Of a DNA stretch of 64,000 nucleotides, positions 49,904 through 58,282 are shown piece after piece; the first letter of the stretch is position 1; each line of letters starts with the position of its first letter. The position numbers were made by a program, and so were the translations under genes. The stretch lies in the NCBI RefSeq assembly GCF_019603315.1, contig NZ_CP080649.1, positions 2,490,176 to 2,554,175 on the forward strand, written 5' to 3'. Below the pieces are notes generated by a model. That model made no database searches. It had not been told where the DNA came from and saw only the letters and a program-made list of their open reading frames with translations. This DNA comes from Ruficoccus sp. ZRK36. GTDB lineage: Bacteria > Verrucomicrobiota > Verrucomicrobiia > Opitutales > Cerasicoccaceae.

Positions 49904-50488
49904 TTAGTCTTTAAAGGCGAAACTCTTGCGGATCAGGTCGAAGCCCGGGAAGGCTGCGTCCAGGTCATCCGCATAGTACAGCTCTGTCACGAGAATGCCG
50001 CGCTGGCCCATGGTGGAGACAAAGATGCGTGCGCCACCGGGGAGGAACCCGGCGATCTTGCCCTTGAGGTGAACCCCCTGGCCCTCGAACTGGCCCCAGT
50101 TATTGAAGCTGTCACGGGAGTAGGTCTCGATCATCGGCCCGTCCAGCGTCGTGAGGATGCTGAACATGATGTCGTCGGCGTCCGTATTGGCGTCGGGAAC
50201 AAAGAGCTTGATCGTGATGTAGGAATCCCCGTTGGCGACCTCGATCGTGAACAGGTGATCCGCATCGTAATCATCCTGACTGGTGGCGATGTGCCAGCCG
50301 GTGGGATAAGTCAGGGTAAAGGCAGGGCGGTCGATGGTCGAAATTTCATCTGCCGACCAATCCTCCTGGAGGATATTAAGTGCAAGGTGACTCGCAGATT
50401 CCAGTTGGAGCGAGGCGATGGAGCCGGCTTGAGCTGTGAGAGCAACGGCCAGCACTGACAGAGAAGATAATATTTTTCCTAACATCAA
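49904..50488 (-). CDS. Exported protein of unknown function
   Basis: 194 residues with signal peptide (MMLGKILSSLSVLAVALTAQA, cut before GS). The mature part has FTLTYPTGWHIATS and SYITIKLFVPDAN and ends KSFAFKD, similar in layout to PsbP-like or DUF1795-type domains that start with a YPxGW strand. That is a fold-level impression. It probably acts in the periplasm. It stands alone, with a terminator after it and an AT-rich region upstream (50489-50617) that has a TATACT box at plus 50555-50560 on its strand. Confidence 0.65.
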   Translation of the reverse strand: MMLGKILSSLSVLAVALTAQAGSIASLQLESASHLALNILQEDWSADEISTIDRPAFTLTYPTGWHIATSQDDYDADHLFTIEVANGDSYITIKLFVPDANTDADDIMFSILTTLDGPMIETYSRDSFNNWGQFEGQGVHLKGKIAGFLPGGARIFVSTMGQRGILVTELYYADDLDAAFPGFDLIRKSFAFKD

Positions 50489-50617
50489 ACCTAATGACTT
50501 GTTGTAGCCGACGTTATACGACGACCCTAGCGCATGTCACGCAATTTCCGTACCAGTATAGATAAAGGAGTGACCTCATTTAATGGATTTGTCAACCCGT
50601 CAAAAGAGGGATGCTCC

Positions 50618-50650
50618 TAAAATAAAATACAGTCTATACAACTATACTGT
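50618..50650 (-). terminator. Terminator overlapping the end of the beta-CASP gene
   Basis: On the leftward strand ACAGTATA-GTTG-TATAGACTGT, then ATTTTATTTT. The stem begins inside the last codons. Confidence 0.55.
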
Positions 50651-52000
50651 GTAGCAGGTGCCGGGGGCGGGATCTATGATCTGATAGGCGGCCTCATCCT
50701 GCTCCAGTTGCTCATGGAACCAGCTGCGTGCCTCGGGATCGCCATGAGTCAGGACAATGGCGCGCGGCTCGCACTTACGGGCAAAGCTGAGCAGCTCCTC
50801 GCGGTCGGCATGACCGCTCAGGTCGAAGCGCTCGATCGTAGCCCGTACGGGGGTGACATGGTCGAGGGTCTCGAAGACAAAGGACTCGTCCTGAGGGGTT
50901 TGCAGAAGCTTCCCGCCGGGGGTGTCCGGGTCGCAGTAGCCCACGAAGCACAGGGCGTTGTGGGGGCTGCCCAGCAGGGACGCAGCGATGGCATAGGAGG
51001 GCGTGTTCTCGACGAGCATGCCACTGCTAACCACAAAAAGCGTGGGCTTGGAGGGCGGCTTGCCGGGCGCAGGAGCGCGCTTGAGGGCCTGCACGCCGAG
51101 GCGTTTCAGGACATTGCGCCGGAACTTTACCGCCCCGATCTTGCGGGCGATAACATCAAAATAATCCACCAGATCGAGGCCGAGCCCGGAGCAGACGACG
51201 GGGACTTTGGGGATGTCGCCTTTTGTGCGGGCCTCGTCGAGGATGGCGAGGATCTCCTGCATGCGCCCGAGGGCAAAAGCCGGGATGAGCACGGAGCCGC
51301 CATTTTCCAGCGTGCGGCTGACGGTCTGGATGAGGCGGGCGACTTCCTCCTCGCGCCGGGTATCGTCGGTGCGACGGGTCAGGCCGCGGGTCGTTTCCAT
51401 GACCAGAGTGTCAAAGGTCTCGTCCGGGAAGGCCGCACCGGGTAGGGTCTTTTGGTCCCCGAAGAGCACGTCCCCGGTGAAGAAAATCGAGCGGTGCTTG
51501 TAGGTGAGCTTGATCGCGGCAGCGCCGACGATATGCCCGGAGGGGTAGAGGGTGACCTGCACCTCTTCACCGCCCTTGGCAAAGGTGCGGGAGTGCCCGT
51601 AGGGCAGGGCAAACATGATGGGCTCCAGCCGGTCCAGCTCGGCAAAGGAATACAGCGGGTACTCGGGGATGCGCTGCTCATCACGCTGACGGCGCATGAC
51701 GTTGCAGGAGTTGCGGAGCATGCGCACGGCCAGCTCCTGCGTGGGGCGGCTGAGAATGATCATCGCCTCGGGCTGGTGGCGCAGGGCCACGGGCACGGCC
51801 CCGAGGTGGTCCAGGTGGCAGTGCGTCAGGATGAGCGCGTCGATGCTGTTGGGGGCGAGCTTGTCAAAATCGGGCAGGGTCTCGCGTCCGACTTTTTTCG
51901 GGTGAATGCCCGCATCTATCAGAAAACGGAACGGTCCCAGTTCGACCAGAAGGCAATTTGCTCCGATGCCTCCGTGCGGGTTCAGGTCTGTCAACTTCAT
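50642..52000 (-). CDS. Beta-CASP metallo-beta-lactamase RNA nuclease-like protein
   Basis: 452 residues. Metal-binding motif THCHLDH (His60, His62, Asp64, His65), GHIVGAAAIKL with the next His, and TGDVLFGDQ with the Asp. Then the beta-CASP region carries VLIPAFALGRMQEI, VVSSGMLVENTP and FDLSGHADREEL with the final His residues. This is the CPSF73/RNase J-related exonuclease-like branch often called Ysh1 or RNA-processing exonuclease in bacteria. It probably cuts or trims RNA. It is the last gene behind thiS after 97 bases; no thiamine role is implied. Confidence 0.87.
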   Translation of the reverse strand: MKLTDLNPHGGIGANCLLVELGPFRFLIDAGIHPKKVGRETLPDFDKLAPNSIDALILTHCHLDHLGAVPVALRHQPEAMIILSRPTQELAVRMLRNSCNVMRRQRDEQRIPEYPLYSFAELDRLEPIMFALPYGHSRTFAKGGEEVQVTLYPSGHIVGAAAIKLTYKHRSIFFTGDVLFGDQKTLPGAAFPDETFDTLVMETTRGLTRRTDDTRREEEVARLIQTVSRTLENGGSVLIPAFALGRMQEILAILDEARTKGDIPKVPVVCSGLGLDLVDYFDVIARKIGAVKFRRNVLKRLGVQALKRAPAPGKPPSKPTLFVVSSGMLVENTPSYAIAASLLGSPHNALCFVGYCDPDTPGGKLLQTPQDESFVFETLDHVTPVRATIERFDLSGHADREELLSFARKCEPRAIVLTHGDPEARSWFHEQLEQDEAAYQIIDPAPGTCYTV

Positions 52001-52097
52001 GAAAAGCGGGAAAACCTAACGGTTGCGACCCGGTAAGGCAATCCCCCTCTTCGCTGAAAATGAGAAAGCCTTCTCGCCCTAAGCCTAGAAGGCTGGC

Positions 52098-52310
52098 TCA
52101 CCCGCCGGCGACGATGCGGACGATTTCGAGGTTGTCGCCGTCTGCGAGGGTGGCCTTGAGCGTTTCGGAGGGGGTGAGAGCCTCGCGGTTGCGCTCGACC
52201 ACGACGCGCTCCGGGGCCAGCCCGAGCGAGTCGAGGAAGTCCGGCAGCGTGGTGGCCGTTTCCAGTACGTAGGGTTTACCGTTGGCGGTGATGTGGATTT
52301 TGTCGCTCAT
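52098..52310 (-). CDS. thiS: Sulfur carrier protein ThiS
   Basis: 70-residue ubiquitin-like protein ending in the required Gly-Gly (IVRIVAGG). Its C-terminus is made into a thiocarboxylate that gives sulfur to the thiazole ring in thiamine synthesis. The fold is recognisable from ITANGKPYVLE at the first strands and the acidic patch TLADGDNLEIV. It is 25 bases after thiH. No adenylating ThiF is in the window, so activation must come from elsewhere. Confidence 0.92.
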   Translation of the reverse strand: MSDKIHITANGKPYVLETATTLPDFLDSLGLAPERVVVERNREALTPSETLKATLADGDNLEIVRIVAGG

Positions 52311-52335
52311 GATCAGGGGAAAGTTTTTCTGTGTT

Positions 52336-53544
52336 TCAGGTTGAGGTGTCCGTGGTGACGAGGGCGCGGTCGAAGTCCTTCCAGACGGCTTCGTAGCCCT
52401 GGCGGCGAATCATGGCCGCAATCTCAACCGGCGGGCGCTCATCGGCAATATGAAACTGCTCGCCGGGCTGGTCGCCTTCGGGGACCCAGGTGTCTTCGTT
52501 GAAGTTTTCGTAGCCGCCGGGCTCGGTGCTGGAGCCTGCGCTCATCAGCGTGACGCCGACCTTGACGAGGCCGTCGCGGAGCTTGGGAGACTCGCGAGTG
52601 GAGAGGGTGACGCCGACCTGCGGGAGGAACATCCGCAGCGCGCAGATGACCTGCACCATTTGCCGGTCGCTCATGCAGAACTCCGGGTTAGGCTCATAGC
52701 CGCCAGCGGCAGGCCGCATGCGCGGGAAGCTGACCGAGACCTGGGCTTTCCAGCACTTACGCAGCAGGTGGTGGGCATGGGCTGCGGCGGCCATCGTCTC
52801 GTGCCGCCAGTCGTAGAGCCCGTAGAGAGCACCGATACCCAGCCGCCGGAACCCGGCCTCGTAGCCGCGCTCGGCGGTATCGACGCGCCAGGCGAAGTAC
52901 TTTTTCGGGCCTGCCTTGTGCATCACCTCGTAGGTGGGCTGGTGGTAGCTTTCCTGGTAAACGATGAGGCCTTCGGCTCCGGTCTGGACGAGCGGCGCGT
53001 AGTCGGCAGCGTCCATCGGCCCGAGCTCCAGGGCGACGGAGGGCATGTGCCGGAGCCCGGCCTTGATGCACTCGGCCACGTAGCCGTTGGAGACATACTT
53101 GGGGTGCTCCCCGGCCACCAGCAGCAGCGAGCGGAAGCCCTGACGGGCGATCTTGGCGATCTGCTCCTCGGCTACGTTGACCGGGATGGTCAGGCGCGGG
53201 ATGTCATTGTGCCGCGAAAAGCCGCAGTACGTGCAGACGTTGACGCACTCATTGGAAAGGTAGAGCGGCGAAAAAAGCCGGATCGCCTTACCGAAGAAGC
53301 GCTGCGTCAGCCGCTGCGAAATCGCAGCCATGGTTTCGAGATACTCACCGGCTTCAGGGGAGGTGAGCAGGGCAAATTCTTCCAGCGTCTCGGCGCGTCC
53401 CTTGCGGATGATCTGCTCGATGCGGGCACGGTCACCGTGGCGCGAGCGGTAGGCGAGCTCGCTGATCGGCAGCCGCTGAAGGCTCTCGGAAAAGGTTCCA
53501 ACCGGCGCTTCGGCCGGGGTGTGGTACTTGGCAGGTCTGGCCAT
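52336..53544 (-). CDS. thiH: 2-iminoacetate synthase ThiH
   Basis: Radical SAM enzyme that cleaves tyrosine to dehydroglycine for the thiazole ring. 402 residues; cluster motif CVNVCTYC (Cys100, Cys104, Cys107). VAGEHPKYVSNGYV, YQESYHQPTYEVMH and ALYGLYDWRHE are typical ThiH blocks, and SVSFPRMRPAAGGY follows towards the C-terminus. ThiH is the usual choice in anaerobes and facultative anaerobes, instead of the oxygen-using ThiO. It lies between the DUF2254 gene and thiS. Confidence 0.94.
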   Translation of the reverse strand: MARPAKYHTPAEAPVGTFSESLQRLPISELAYRSRHGDRARIEQIIRKGRAETLEEFALLTSPEAGEYLETMAAISQRLTQRFFGKAIRLFSPLYLSNECVNVCTYCGFSRHNDIPRLTIPVNVAEEQIAKIARQGFRSLLLVAGEHPKYVSNGYVAECIKAGLRHMPSVALELGPMDAADYAPLVQTGAEGLIVYQESYHQPTYEVMHKAGPKKYFAWRVDTAERGYEAGFRRLGIGALYGLYDWRHETMAAAAHAHHLLRKCWKAQVSVSFPRMRPAAGGYEPNPEFCMSDRQMVQVICALRMFLPQVGVTLSTRESPKLRDGLVKVGVTLMSAGSSTEPGGYENFNEDTWVPEGDQPGEQFHIADERPPVEIAAMIRRQGYEAVWKDFDRALVTTDTST

Positions 53545-53573
53545 GATCGATTAATTGTAAACGAGGCGCGGCG

Positions 53574-53588
53574 AAAGGCAACGCCTTT
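53574..53588. repeat. Short hairpin between DUF2254 gene and thiH
   Basis: AAAGGC-AAC-GCCTTT, perfect 6-3-6. A TACAAT box with TTGCCT 16 bases before it lies further downstream on the leftward strand, so thiH may have a promoter of its own. Confidence 0.4.
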
Positions 53589-53632
53589 ACAGAAAGGATT
53601 CTCAAAATTCTACGGTCTGGAATGGCGGGGGC

Positions 53633-54892
53633 TTACTTCGCCCACTGCTCATAGACGGCGCGGACATCTTCGTAGTCCTCCTCCAGGGAGAGGGCGTTTT
53701 GGGCGCGTTTGAGGGAGAGGCGGGCGTAGTGCTCAGCCATGTCCTTCATCTCCGGATCGATAGCGGCGAGGGCGCGGAATGCCTTTTGCAGGCGGATCAT
53801 GACCTCCCGCATGGACGCGCCGTCCCGTGAGATACCGATAAAGGCGTCGTCAAAAAGGGACTCAAGCTGCACAGCTGGGGCCTCCAGCCGGTCGTAGCGT
53901 TTATCTGTCTCGGCATCAGCTTCCTCCTCGGGGTTTCTCCAGAGGTGAAGCAGGCGAACGAGCTGACCCACGACCTGGATGGCCGTGCCGGGGTCATTGA
54001 CGGAAGGTGAAAGCGCGCGGCTGGCAATCTCCGAGAGCACCACGAATCCGAAGCGGGGGTCCTCGTCGAAGAGGCGCTGCTCGCCCAGGCGGAAAGCCTG
54101 CCCGAGCCGCTCCAGGTCTTCCTCGGCGATGGCTCGCTCGGGCTTGCCCATGATGCGGGCGACGACGCGGTCCGGCGTGATAAAGGCACCCGGCAGCACA
54201 TTCAGGCGGATCTTCAGGTCAGCCTTGTCAGCCCAGCGTTGCAGCAGGCTGAAGTCGATCCACTGCAGGTAGCCGATGCGCGGTACGCGGACCTCGACGC
54301 CCTCGGCGGATTCCTCCTCAGAGGCACCATGCCAGAGCCACGAGCGCTGGTAGCGGGTGATGGCACGGGTGGTGGCGGCTTCGACTTTTTTCAATGTCAT
54401 GGCGAGCCGCCCGAGCCGGGCAATGCGATCCACCCACCGGATGAAGGTGATGACCACGACCCAGAAAACCGCCAGCGTCAGGATCAGCAGAAAGAAGCGA
54501 CCCGCGCCGCTGTAGAAGCCGTTCATCAGCGCCAGGACGGCGATGACCGAAAACAGAAACGCCCCGATGAAGGTGGAGAGCGCGTTCTGGGAAACGTCGT
54601 CGGCGATGATCAGCGAAAATGACCGCGGAGTCGCCGTCTGGCCTGCCGATGAGTAGGCGGAGACCATGGCCCCCACCGCGAAGACCGCGACAGCCAGCAT
54701 CCCTGTGTTCAGGACGCCCAGCAGCACCTCCAGCGACTCGCGGCTGATGTCAGGCACGAGGCTCGCATCCACCCAGCGTCCGAGCAGGTAGGCGACAACG
54801 GTCCCCATAAAGGAGACGACGCACATCACCAACGGTCTGACCCAGAGGGCCTCGGACAGGCGGTTGCGGATAAACTGAAGGGTACTTAGCAT
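53633..54892 (-). CDS. DUF2254 family membrane protein
   Basis: 419 residues. Four membrane spans in the first 140 residues (VRPLVMCVVSFMGTVVAYLL, VLLGVLNTGMLAVAVFAVGAMVS, FIGAFLFSVIAVLALMNGFY, FLLILTLAVFWVVVITFIRW) are followed by a soluble domain with SDIG-like blocks: YLQWIDFSLLQRWADKADL, FGFVVLSEIASRALSPSVND. This matches the predicted-membrane-protein family DUF2254, whose function is unknown. It lies 37 bases after thiG and 88 before thiH on the same strand, interrupting the thiazole genes. Confidence 0.85.
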   Translation of the reverse strand: MLSTLQFIRNRLSEALWVRPLVMCVVSFMGTVVAYLLGRWVDASLVPDISRESLEVLLGVLNTGMLAVAVFAVGAMVSAYSSAGQTATPRSFSLIIADDVSQNALSTFIGAFLFSVIAVLALMNGFYSGAGRFFLLILTLAVFWVVVITFIRWVDRIARLGRLAMTLKKVEAATTRAITRYQRSWLWHGASEEESAEGVEVRVPRIGYLQWIDFSLLQRWADKADLKIRLNVLPGAFITPDRVVARIMGKPERAIAEEDLERLGQAFRLGEQRLFDEDPRFGFVVLSEIASRALSPSVNDPGTAIQVVGQLVRLLHLWRNPEEEADAETDKRYDRLEAPAVQLESLFDDAFIGISRDGASMREVMIRLQKAFRALAAIDPEMKDMAEHYARLSLKRAQNALSLEEDYEDVRAVYEQWAK

Positions 54893-54929
54893 GCGGTGGG
54901 GCGCACCCGCACAGGCGGGTGAAACACTC

Positions 54930-55727
54930 TTAATCCAGAAACGCGGTCAACGGGCTCGTGGCAACGGCCTGGCTGGACCGCGGGCCGAGACCCATCTCGT
55001 AGGCGGCTCGACCGGCCTCCACGGCGGTGGCAAAGGCCTTGCCCATGCGGCAGGGATCGGCGGCCACGGCGATAGCGGTATTAACCAGTACGGCGTCGGC
55101 ACCCATTTCAAGTGCGGCAGCGGCATGTGAGGGCGTACCGAGCCCGGCGTCTACGACGACGGGGACGCGTGCCTGCTCGATAATGATCTCGATCTGCGCA
55201 CGGGTTTCCAGCCCGCGGTTGGAGCCGATAGGAGCTCCCAGCGGCATGACCGCGGCGCAGCCGATGTCTTGCAGGCGGGCGGCCAGCACGGGGTCGGCGT
55301 TGATGTAGGGCAGCACGGTCCAGCCTTCTTCGACGAGGACTTTGGCGGCCTTGTAGGTCTCGATCGGGTCGGGGAGCAGGTAGTTGGGGTCCGGGTGGAT
55401 CTCCAGCTTGATCCACTGGGGCAGCCCCGCAGCCAGCGAGAGGCGCGCCAGGCGGAGCGCCTCATCGGCGTCCATAGCTCCGGCGGTATTGGGCAGGAGC
55501 AGATAGCGGTCGGGCTCCAGAAAGTCCAGGATGTCGGCGAAGGGGTCGGCCTCGGACTCAAGGTTGGCACGCTTGAGGGCGACGGTGACCAACTCGGTAC
55601 CGCAGGACCGCAGCGCATCGCGCATGGCGGTGTTGGAGGAAAACTTGCCGGTGCCGACCAGCAGGCGGGAGCCGAAGCTCCGGCCGGCGATCACGAGCGG
55701 CTCGCAGGATAAGGATTCTTGTGTCAT
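54930..55727 (-). CDS. thiG: Thiazole synthase ThiG
   Basis: Forms the thiazole ring from deoxyxylulose phosphate, dehydroglycine and ThiS thiocarboxylate. 265 residues from the ATG at 55727 ([16 protein letters not shown]); another ATG at 55739 would add four residues. Family blocks: [32 protein letters not shown], the Lys-bearing [34 protein letters not shown] and [27 protein letters not shown] as the phosphate site. It heads a leftward group thiG, DUF2254, thiH, thiS. No TPP riboswitch motif was seen upstream. Confidence 0.93.
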   Translation of the reverse strand: MTQESLSCEPLVIAGRSFGSRLLVGTGKFSSNTAMRDALRSCGTELVTVALKRANLESEADPFADILDFLEPDRYLLLPNTAGAMDADEALRLARLSLAAGLPQWIKLEIHPDPNYLLPDPIETYKAAKVLVEEGWTVLPYINADPVLAARLQDIGCAAVMPLGAPIGSNRGLETRAQIEIIIEQARVPVVVDAGLGTPSHAAAALEMGADAVLVNTAIAVAADPCRMGKAFATAVEAGRAAYEMGLGPRSSQAVATSPLTAFLD

Positions 55728-55869
55728 TGCTAGGGCCATTACAGGTGGCAAAGTCCGCCCGGTGTAACGCCAGAGCTGCCTGTCGAGATGGCGAAACGCC
55801 ATTTTTACCGTCAACGGGCAGCATACAGCCTTGTCTTGGGCGGGCTGATCCGTGAAAGAGTAGACGTTC

Positions 55870-56787
55870 ATGGAGAAAAAGCAAGAGGGTCTGCGTGTAA
55901 CGTGGCTAAGTGTCTGGATGAATATCCTGCTCGGTGCCCTCAAGTGCGTGATCGGCTTCTTCTCGCATTCGGCTGCGCTGATGGCCGACGGGCTTCACTC
56001 GCTGGTGGACCTCTCCACTGATGTGGTGGCGCTTTTTGGCCTGAAAATGGCCGCTAAGCCCTGGGACGATAACCACCCCTACGGGCATCACCGTTTTGCC
56101 AGCCTCAGCTCGCTGTTTATCGGCCTGGCGCTGCTCGGCTTTTGTATCGGCTTGATTATCAGCTCGGTGCATCAGCTGGTGGACGGTGACTCCGCCGACC
56201 CGACCTGGCCCGCGCTGGCTGCTGCGGTGCTCTCCCTGGCCGCTAAGGAATGGCTCTACTGGCGGACCCGCAGAATCGCCCGGCAGGAGAAGTCCAGGCT
56301 GTTGCTAGCCAACGCCTTACACCACCGGACGGACTCGCTTTCTTCGGCTCTGGTCCTTATCGCCTTGATCGCAATCATGATCGGTGGGCCGCAGCTGGCC
56401 TTTCTCGACAAGCTGGTCGGCCTGATCCTCGGCGGGTGGCTCGGTCTGGAGGCCGGGAAGATCATCTTAAACACCTGCAAGGACCTGCTCGATACGGCGC
56501 CGGACCAGGCCGTCATCAACGACATCCGTGAGCACATCCTGCCGGTGCCGGGGGCGGTGGCCTACCACTTGTTCCGCGTGCGACGGGTAGGGGACATGCT
56601 CGACGTGGATTTGCACCTGCAGGTGGACGGCTCGCTAACGGTTGAGGAGGGGCACGAGATCGCCCATCAGGTTCGCATGAACATCCTCAACCGCCACAAG
56701 GAAGTACTTGATGTCCTGATACATGTGGAGCCCGCCAGCCAGCACCACGTGCGCGAGCTGGGCGTCTCCAGTCTCGGTGGTGCGTGA
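55870..56787 (+). CDS. Cation diffusion facilitator transporter
   Basis: 305 residues with six membrane spans (about 12-210) and a C-terminal cytoplasmic metal-binding domain (about 215-300). The metal site residues of CDF proteins are visible in [18 protein letters not shown] and [14 protein letters not shown], each with the HxxxD or DxxxD layout. [12 protein letters not shown] is the family loop. Exports Zn, Fe, Mn or Co in exchange for protons; HxxxD in TM5 favours zinc or iron. It is divergent from thiG. Confidence 0.9.
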   Translation: MEKKQEGLRVTWLSVWMNILLGALKCVIGFFSHSAALMADGLHSLVDLSTDVVALFGLKMAAKPWDDNHPYGHHRFASLSSLFIGLALLGFCIGLIISSVHQLVDGDSADPTWPALAAAVLSLAAKEWLYWRTRRIARQEKSRLLLANALHHRTDSLSSALVLIALIAIMIGGPQLAFLDKLVGLILGGWLGLEAGKIILNTCKDLLDTAPDQAVINDIREHILPVPGAVAYHLFRVRRVGDMLDVDLHLQVDGSLTVEEGHEIAHQVRMNILNRHKEVLDVLIHVEPASQHHVRELGVSSLGGA

Positions 56788-56954
56788 CCGCACGGGCACT
56801 CCGGCTGGAGCAGTGTTTATGGGGCATGTCCCCCACAGGTGCAGGGCTTTGTCCTGAGGAGGCACTCCGCGCTTGAAAAAAGGCTCGTTGGGTGCCATTA
56901 TTGGGGAACATTTCCGCCCGTTAAGTTTCCTACTGTTAAACCGATTCTATTCTT
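56788..56954. promoter_or_regulatory. Upstream region of the sigma factor gene
   Basis: GGAACA followed by TTTCCGCCCGTTAAG and TTTCC (56905-56930) resembles the GGAAC -35 of ECF-type promoters, so the sigma factor may start its own transcription. The match to a -10 is uncertain. TTTGTCCTGAGGAGGC at about 56853 resembles TATGTCCTGAGGTGGC at 48785-48800. Confidence 0.3.
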
Positions 56955-57545
56955 ATGGAGACCCCCCCAGCTGACCAAGTGTTAGTCGCCCGCGTGAAGG
57001 ATGGCGACAACGGTGCGTTCGGAGAGATTGTAACCCTCTACTGGGACCGAATTTTTGCTCGCGCTTTCCAACTGCTCAAGAACCGCGAAGACGCCGAGGA
57101 GGTGACGCAGGATACCTTTATCCGTGCGCAAAAAGGCCTCGAAAACTTCCGCGGTGATTCCGCCTTTTCCACGTGGCTGTATCAGATCGCCACGAACCTC
57201 GCCCACAACCGCTACTGGTACTGGTGGCGGCGTAAGCGCAGCTCATCTTTCTCTCTCGATCAGAACCTGACTCAGGACAGTGATGCCACGCTGGCCGATG
57301 TCTTGCCCGCTGAGGGCGAGGATCCCGGTGAAGCCACCCTGACCCAGGAGTTCGTGGATCGCGTGTCATCCTGCATGCAGCAGCTCAATGACAAGCACCG
57401 GGAGATTCTCGTCCTGCGTAACGTTCACAACCTCTCCTACGAAGAAATCGCCGAAGAACTGCGCATCAGCGTAGGAACGGTAAAGAGTCGCATCGCCCGC
57501 GCCCGCGAAAGCCTCCGCGAGCAGATGGGGAGTGATTTTAAATGA
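56955..57545 (+). CDS. ECF-type RNA polymerase sigma factor
   Basis: 196 residues. Region 2 (about 22-95) has AFQLLKNREDAEEVTQDTFIRAQ and TWLYQIATNLAHNRYWYW. Region 4 (about 130-185) has LNDKHREILVLRN and the helix-turn-helix YEEIAEELRISVGTVKSRIARAR. It directs RNA polymerase to a stress or envelope regulon. Its stop overlaps the start of the next gene (ATGA), as usual for sigma/anti-sigma pairs. Confidence 0.93.
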   Translation: METPPADQVLVARVKDGDNGAFGEIVTLYWDRIFARAFQLLKNREDAEEVTQDTFIRAQKGLENFRGDSAFSTWLYQIATNLAHNRYWYWWRRKRSSSFSLDQNLTQDSDATLADVLPAEGEDPGEATLTQEFVDRVSSCMQQLNDKHREILVLRNVHNLSYEEIAEELRISVGTVKSRIARARESLREQMGSDFK

Positions 57546-58246
57546 CCGACAGCCGCTTTGAGCAGCTGGTAAATCTCTACCTCGATAAGGAGATTACTCC
57601 CGAGGGGGTTGCCGACTTGAAGAAGGAGCTGGCTTCCAGTGCCGCGCGTCGTCGTGCCTTTAAGCAGTGCCGTAGCCTGCGTGCTGCCGAGAACCGGATC
57701 ATCTGTGGTAGCTATGTGCGCGACCCGGATGATGATATCATGCCGGAGCCTTCGCGCCGTCAGAAGCTTTTCGCCTACGTCACCCAGATCGGGGGGATGG
57801 CTGCTGCCGTCGCCTTGTCAGTGGGAGCGTTTGTGTATGTGGCCCGTAGTGACTCCCGGGATCTGGACCCGATCACGGCTGATGCCTCGCAACTGCGGGG
57901 GCAGGTGGATACCCGCCAGGTTATCGTCCTCGTGGACGCCGTGCCCAGCCGCGAGCTGATGGCCCGTCTGGTAGATTTGAAAAACACACATGCGGTCGTG
58001 GCTACACGTATCGGCGACCGTATCCAGGGCTGGGTGGTGACACCGATCAACTACGCCCCGCCTAAGGACGATCCGCTCCGGCTGCTGACTCTGTCACAGC
58101 CCATGTCGATCGAAGATCTGGCCACACGCGTGCGCTGCCTGCGCGAGATGCGTGAGCTGCCCGGTACCACGGCCACGGTGTCGCTGCAGGATGACCGGCC
58201 TATGGTCGATTATCCTTTGATGGCCTCCAGTGAGGCCGGTTACTAA
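57542..58246 (+). CDS. Membrane protein partner of the sigma factor, probable anti-sigma
   Basis: 234 residues. The N-terminal cytoplasmic part (about 1-72, FEQLVNLYLDKEITPEGVADLKKEL) looks like the helical sigma-binding segment of anti-sigma factors. It lacks the zinc HxxxCxxC motif: the cysteines are in FKQCRSLR and NRIICGSY only. One membrane span (about 75-100, GGMAAAVALSVGAFVYVA) leads to a periplasmic domain (about 105-234). The ATGA overlap with the sigma gene and the topology support the anti-sigma role. The signal sensed is unknown. Confidence 0.8.
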   Translation: MTDSRFEQLVNLYLDKEITPEGVADLKKELASSAARRRAFKQCRSLRAAENRIICGSYVRDPDDDIMPEPSRRQKLFAYVTQIGGMAAAVALSVGAFVYVARSDSRDLDPITADASQLRGQVDTRQVIVLVDAVPSRELMARLVDLKNTHAVVATRIGDRIQGWVVTPINYAPPKDDPLRLLTLSQPMSIEDLATRVRCLREMRELPGTTATVSLQDDRPMVDYPLMASSEAGY

Positions 58247-58282
58247 CAGGGCTGCGCCCTGCGCGTCCGGGTAACCCTGCGA

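Noticed and set aside
55740-55870. TPP riboswitch before thiG
   Set aside because: The conserved CUGAGA and ACCUGAUCUGGGU-like elements are absent on the relevant strand.
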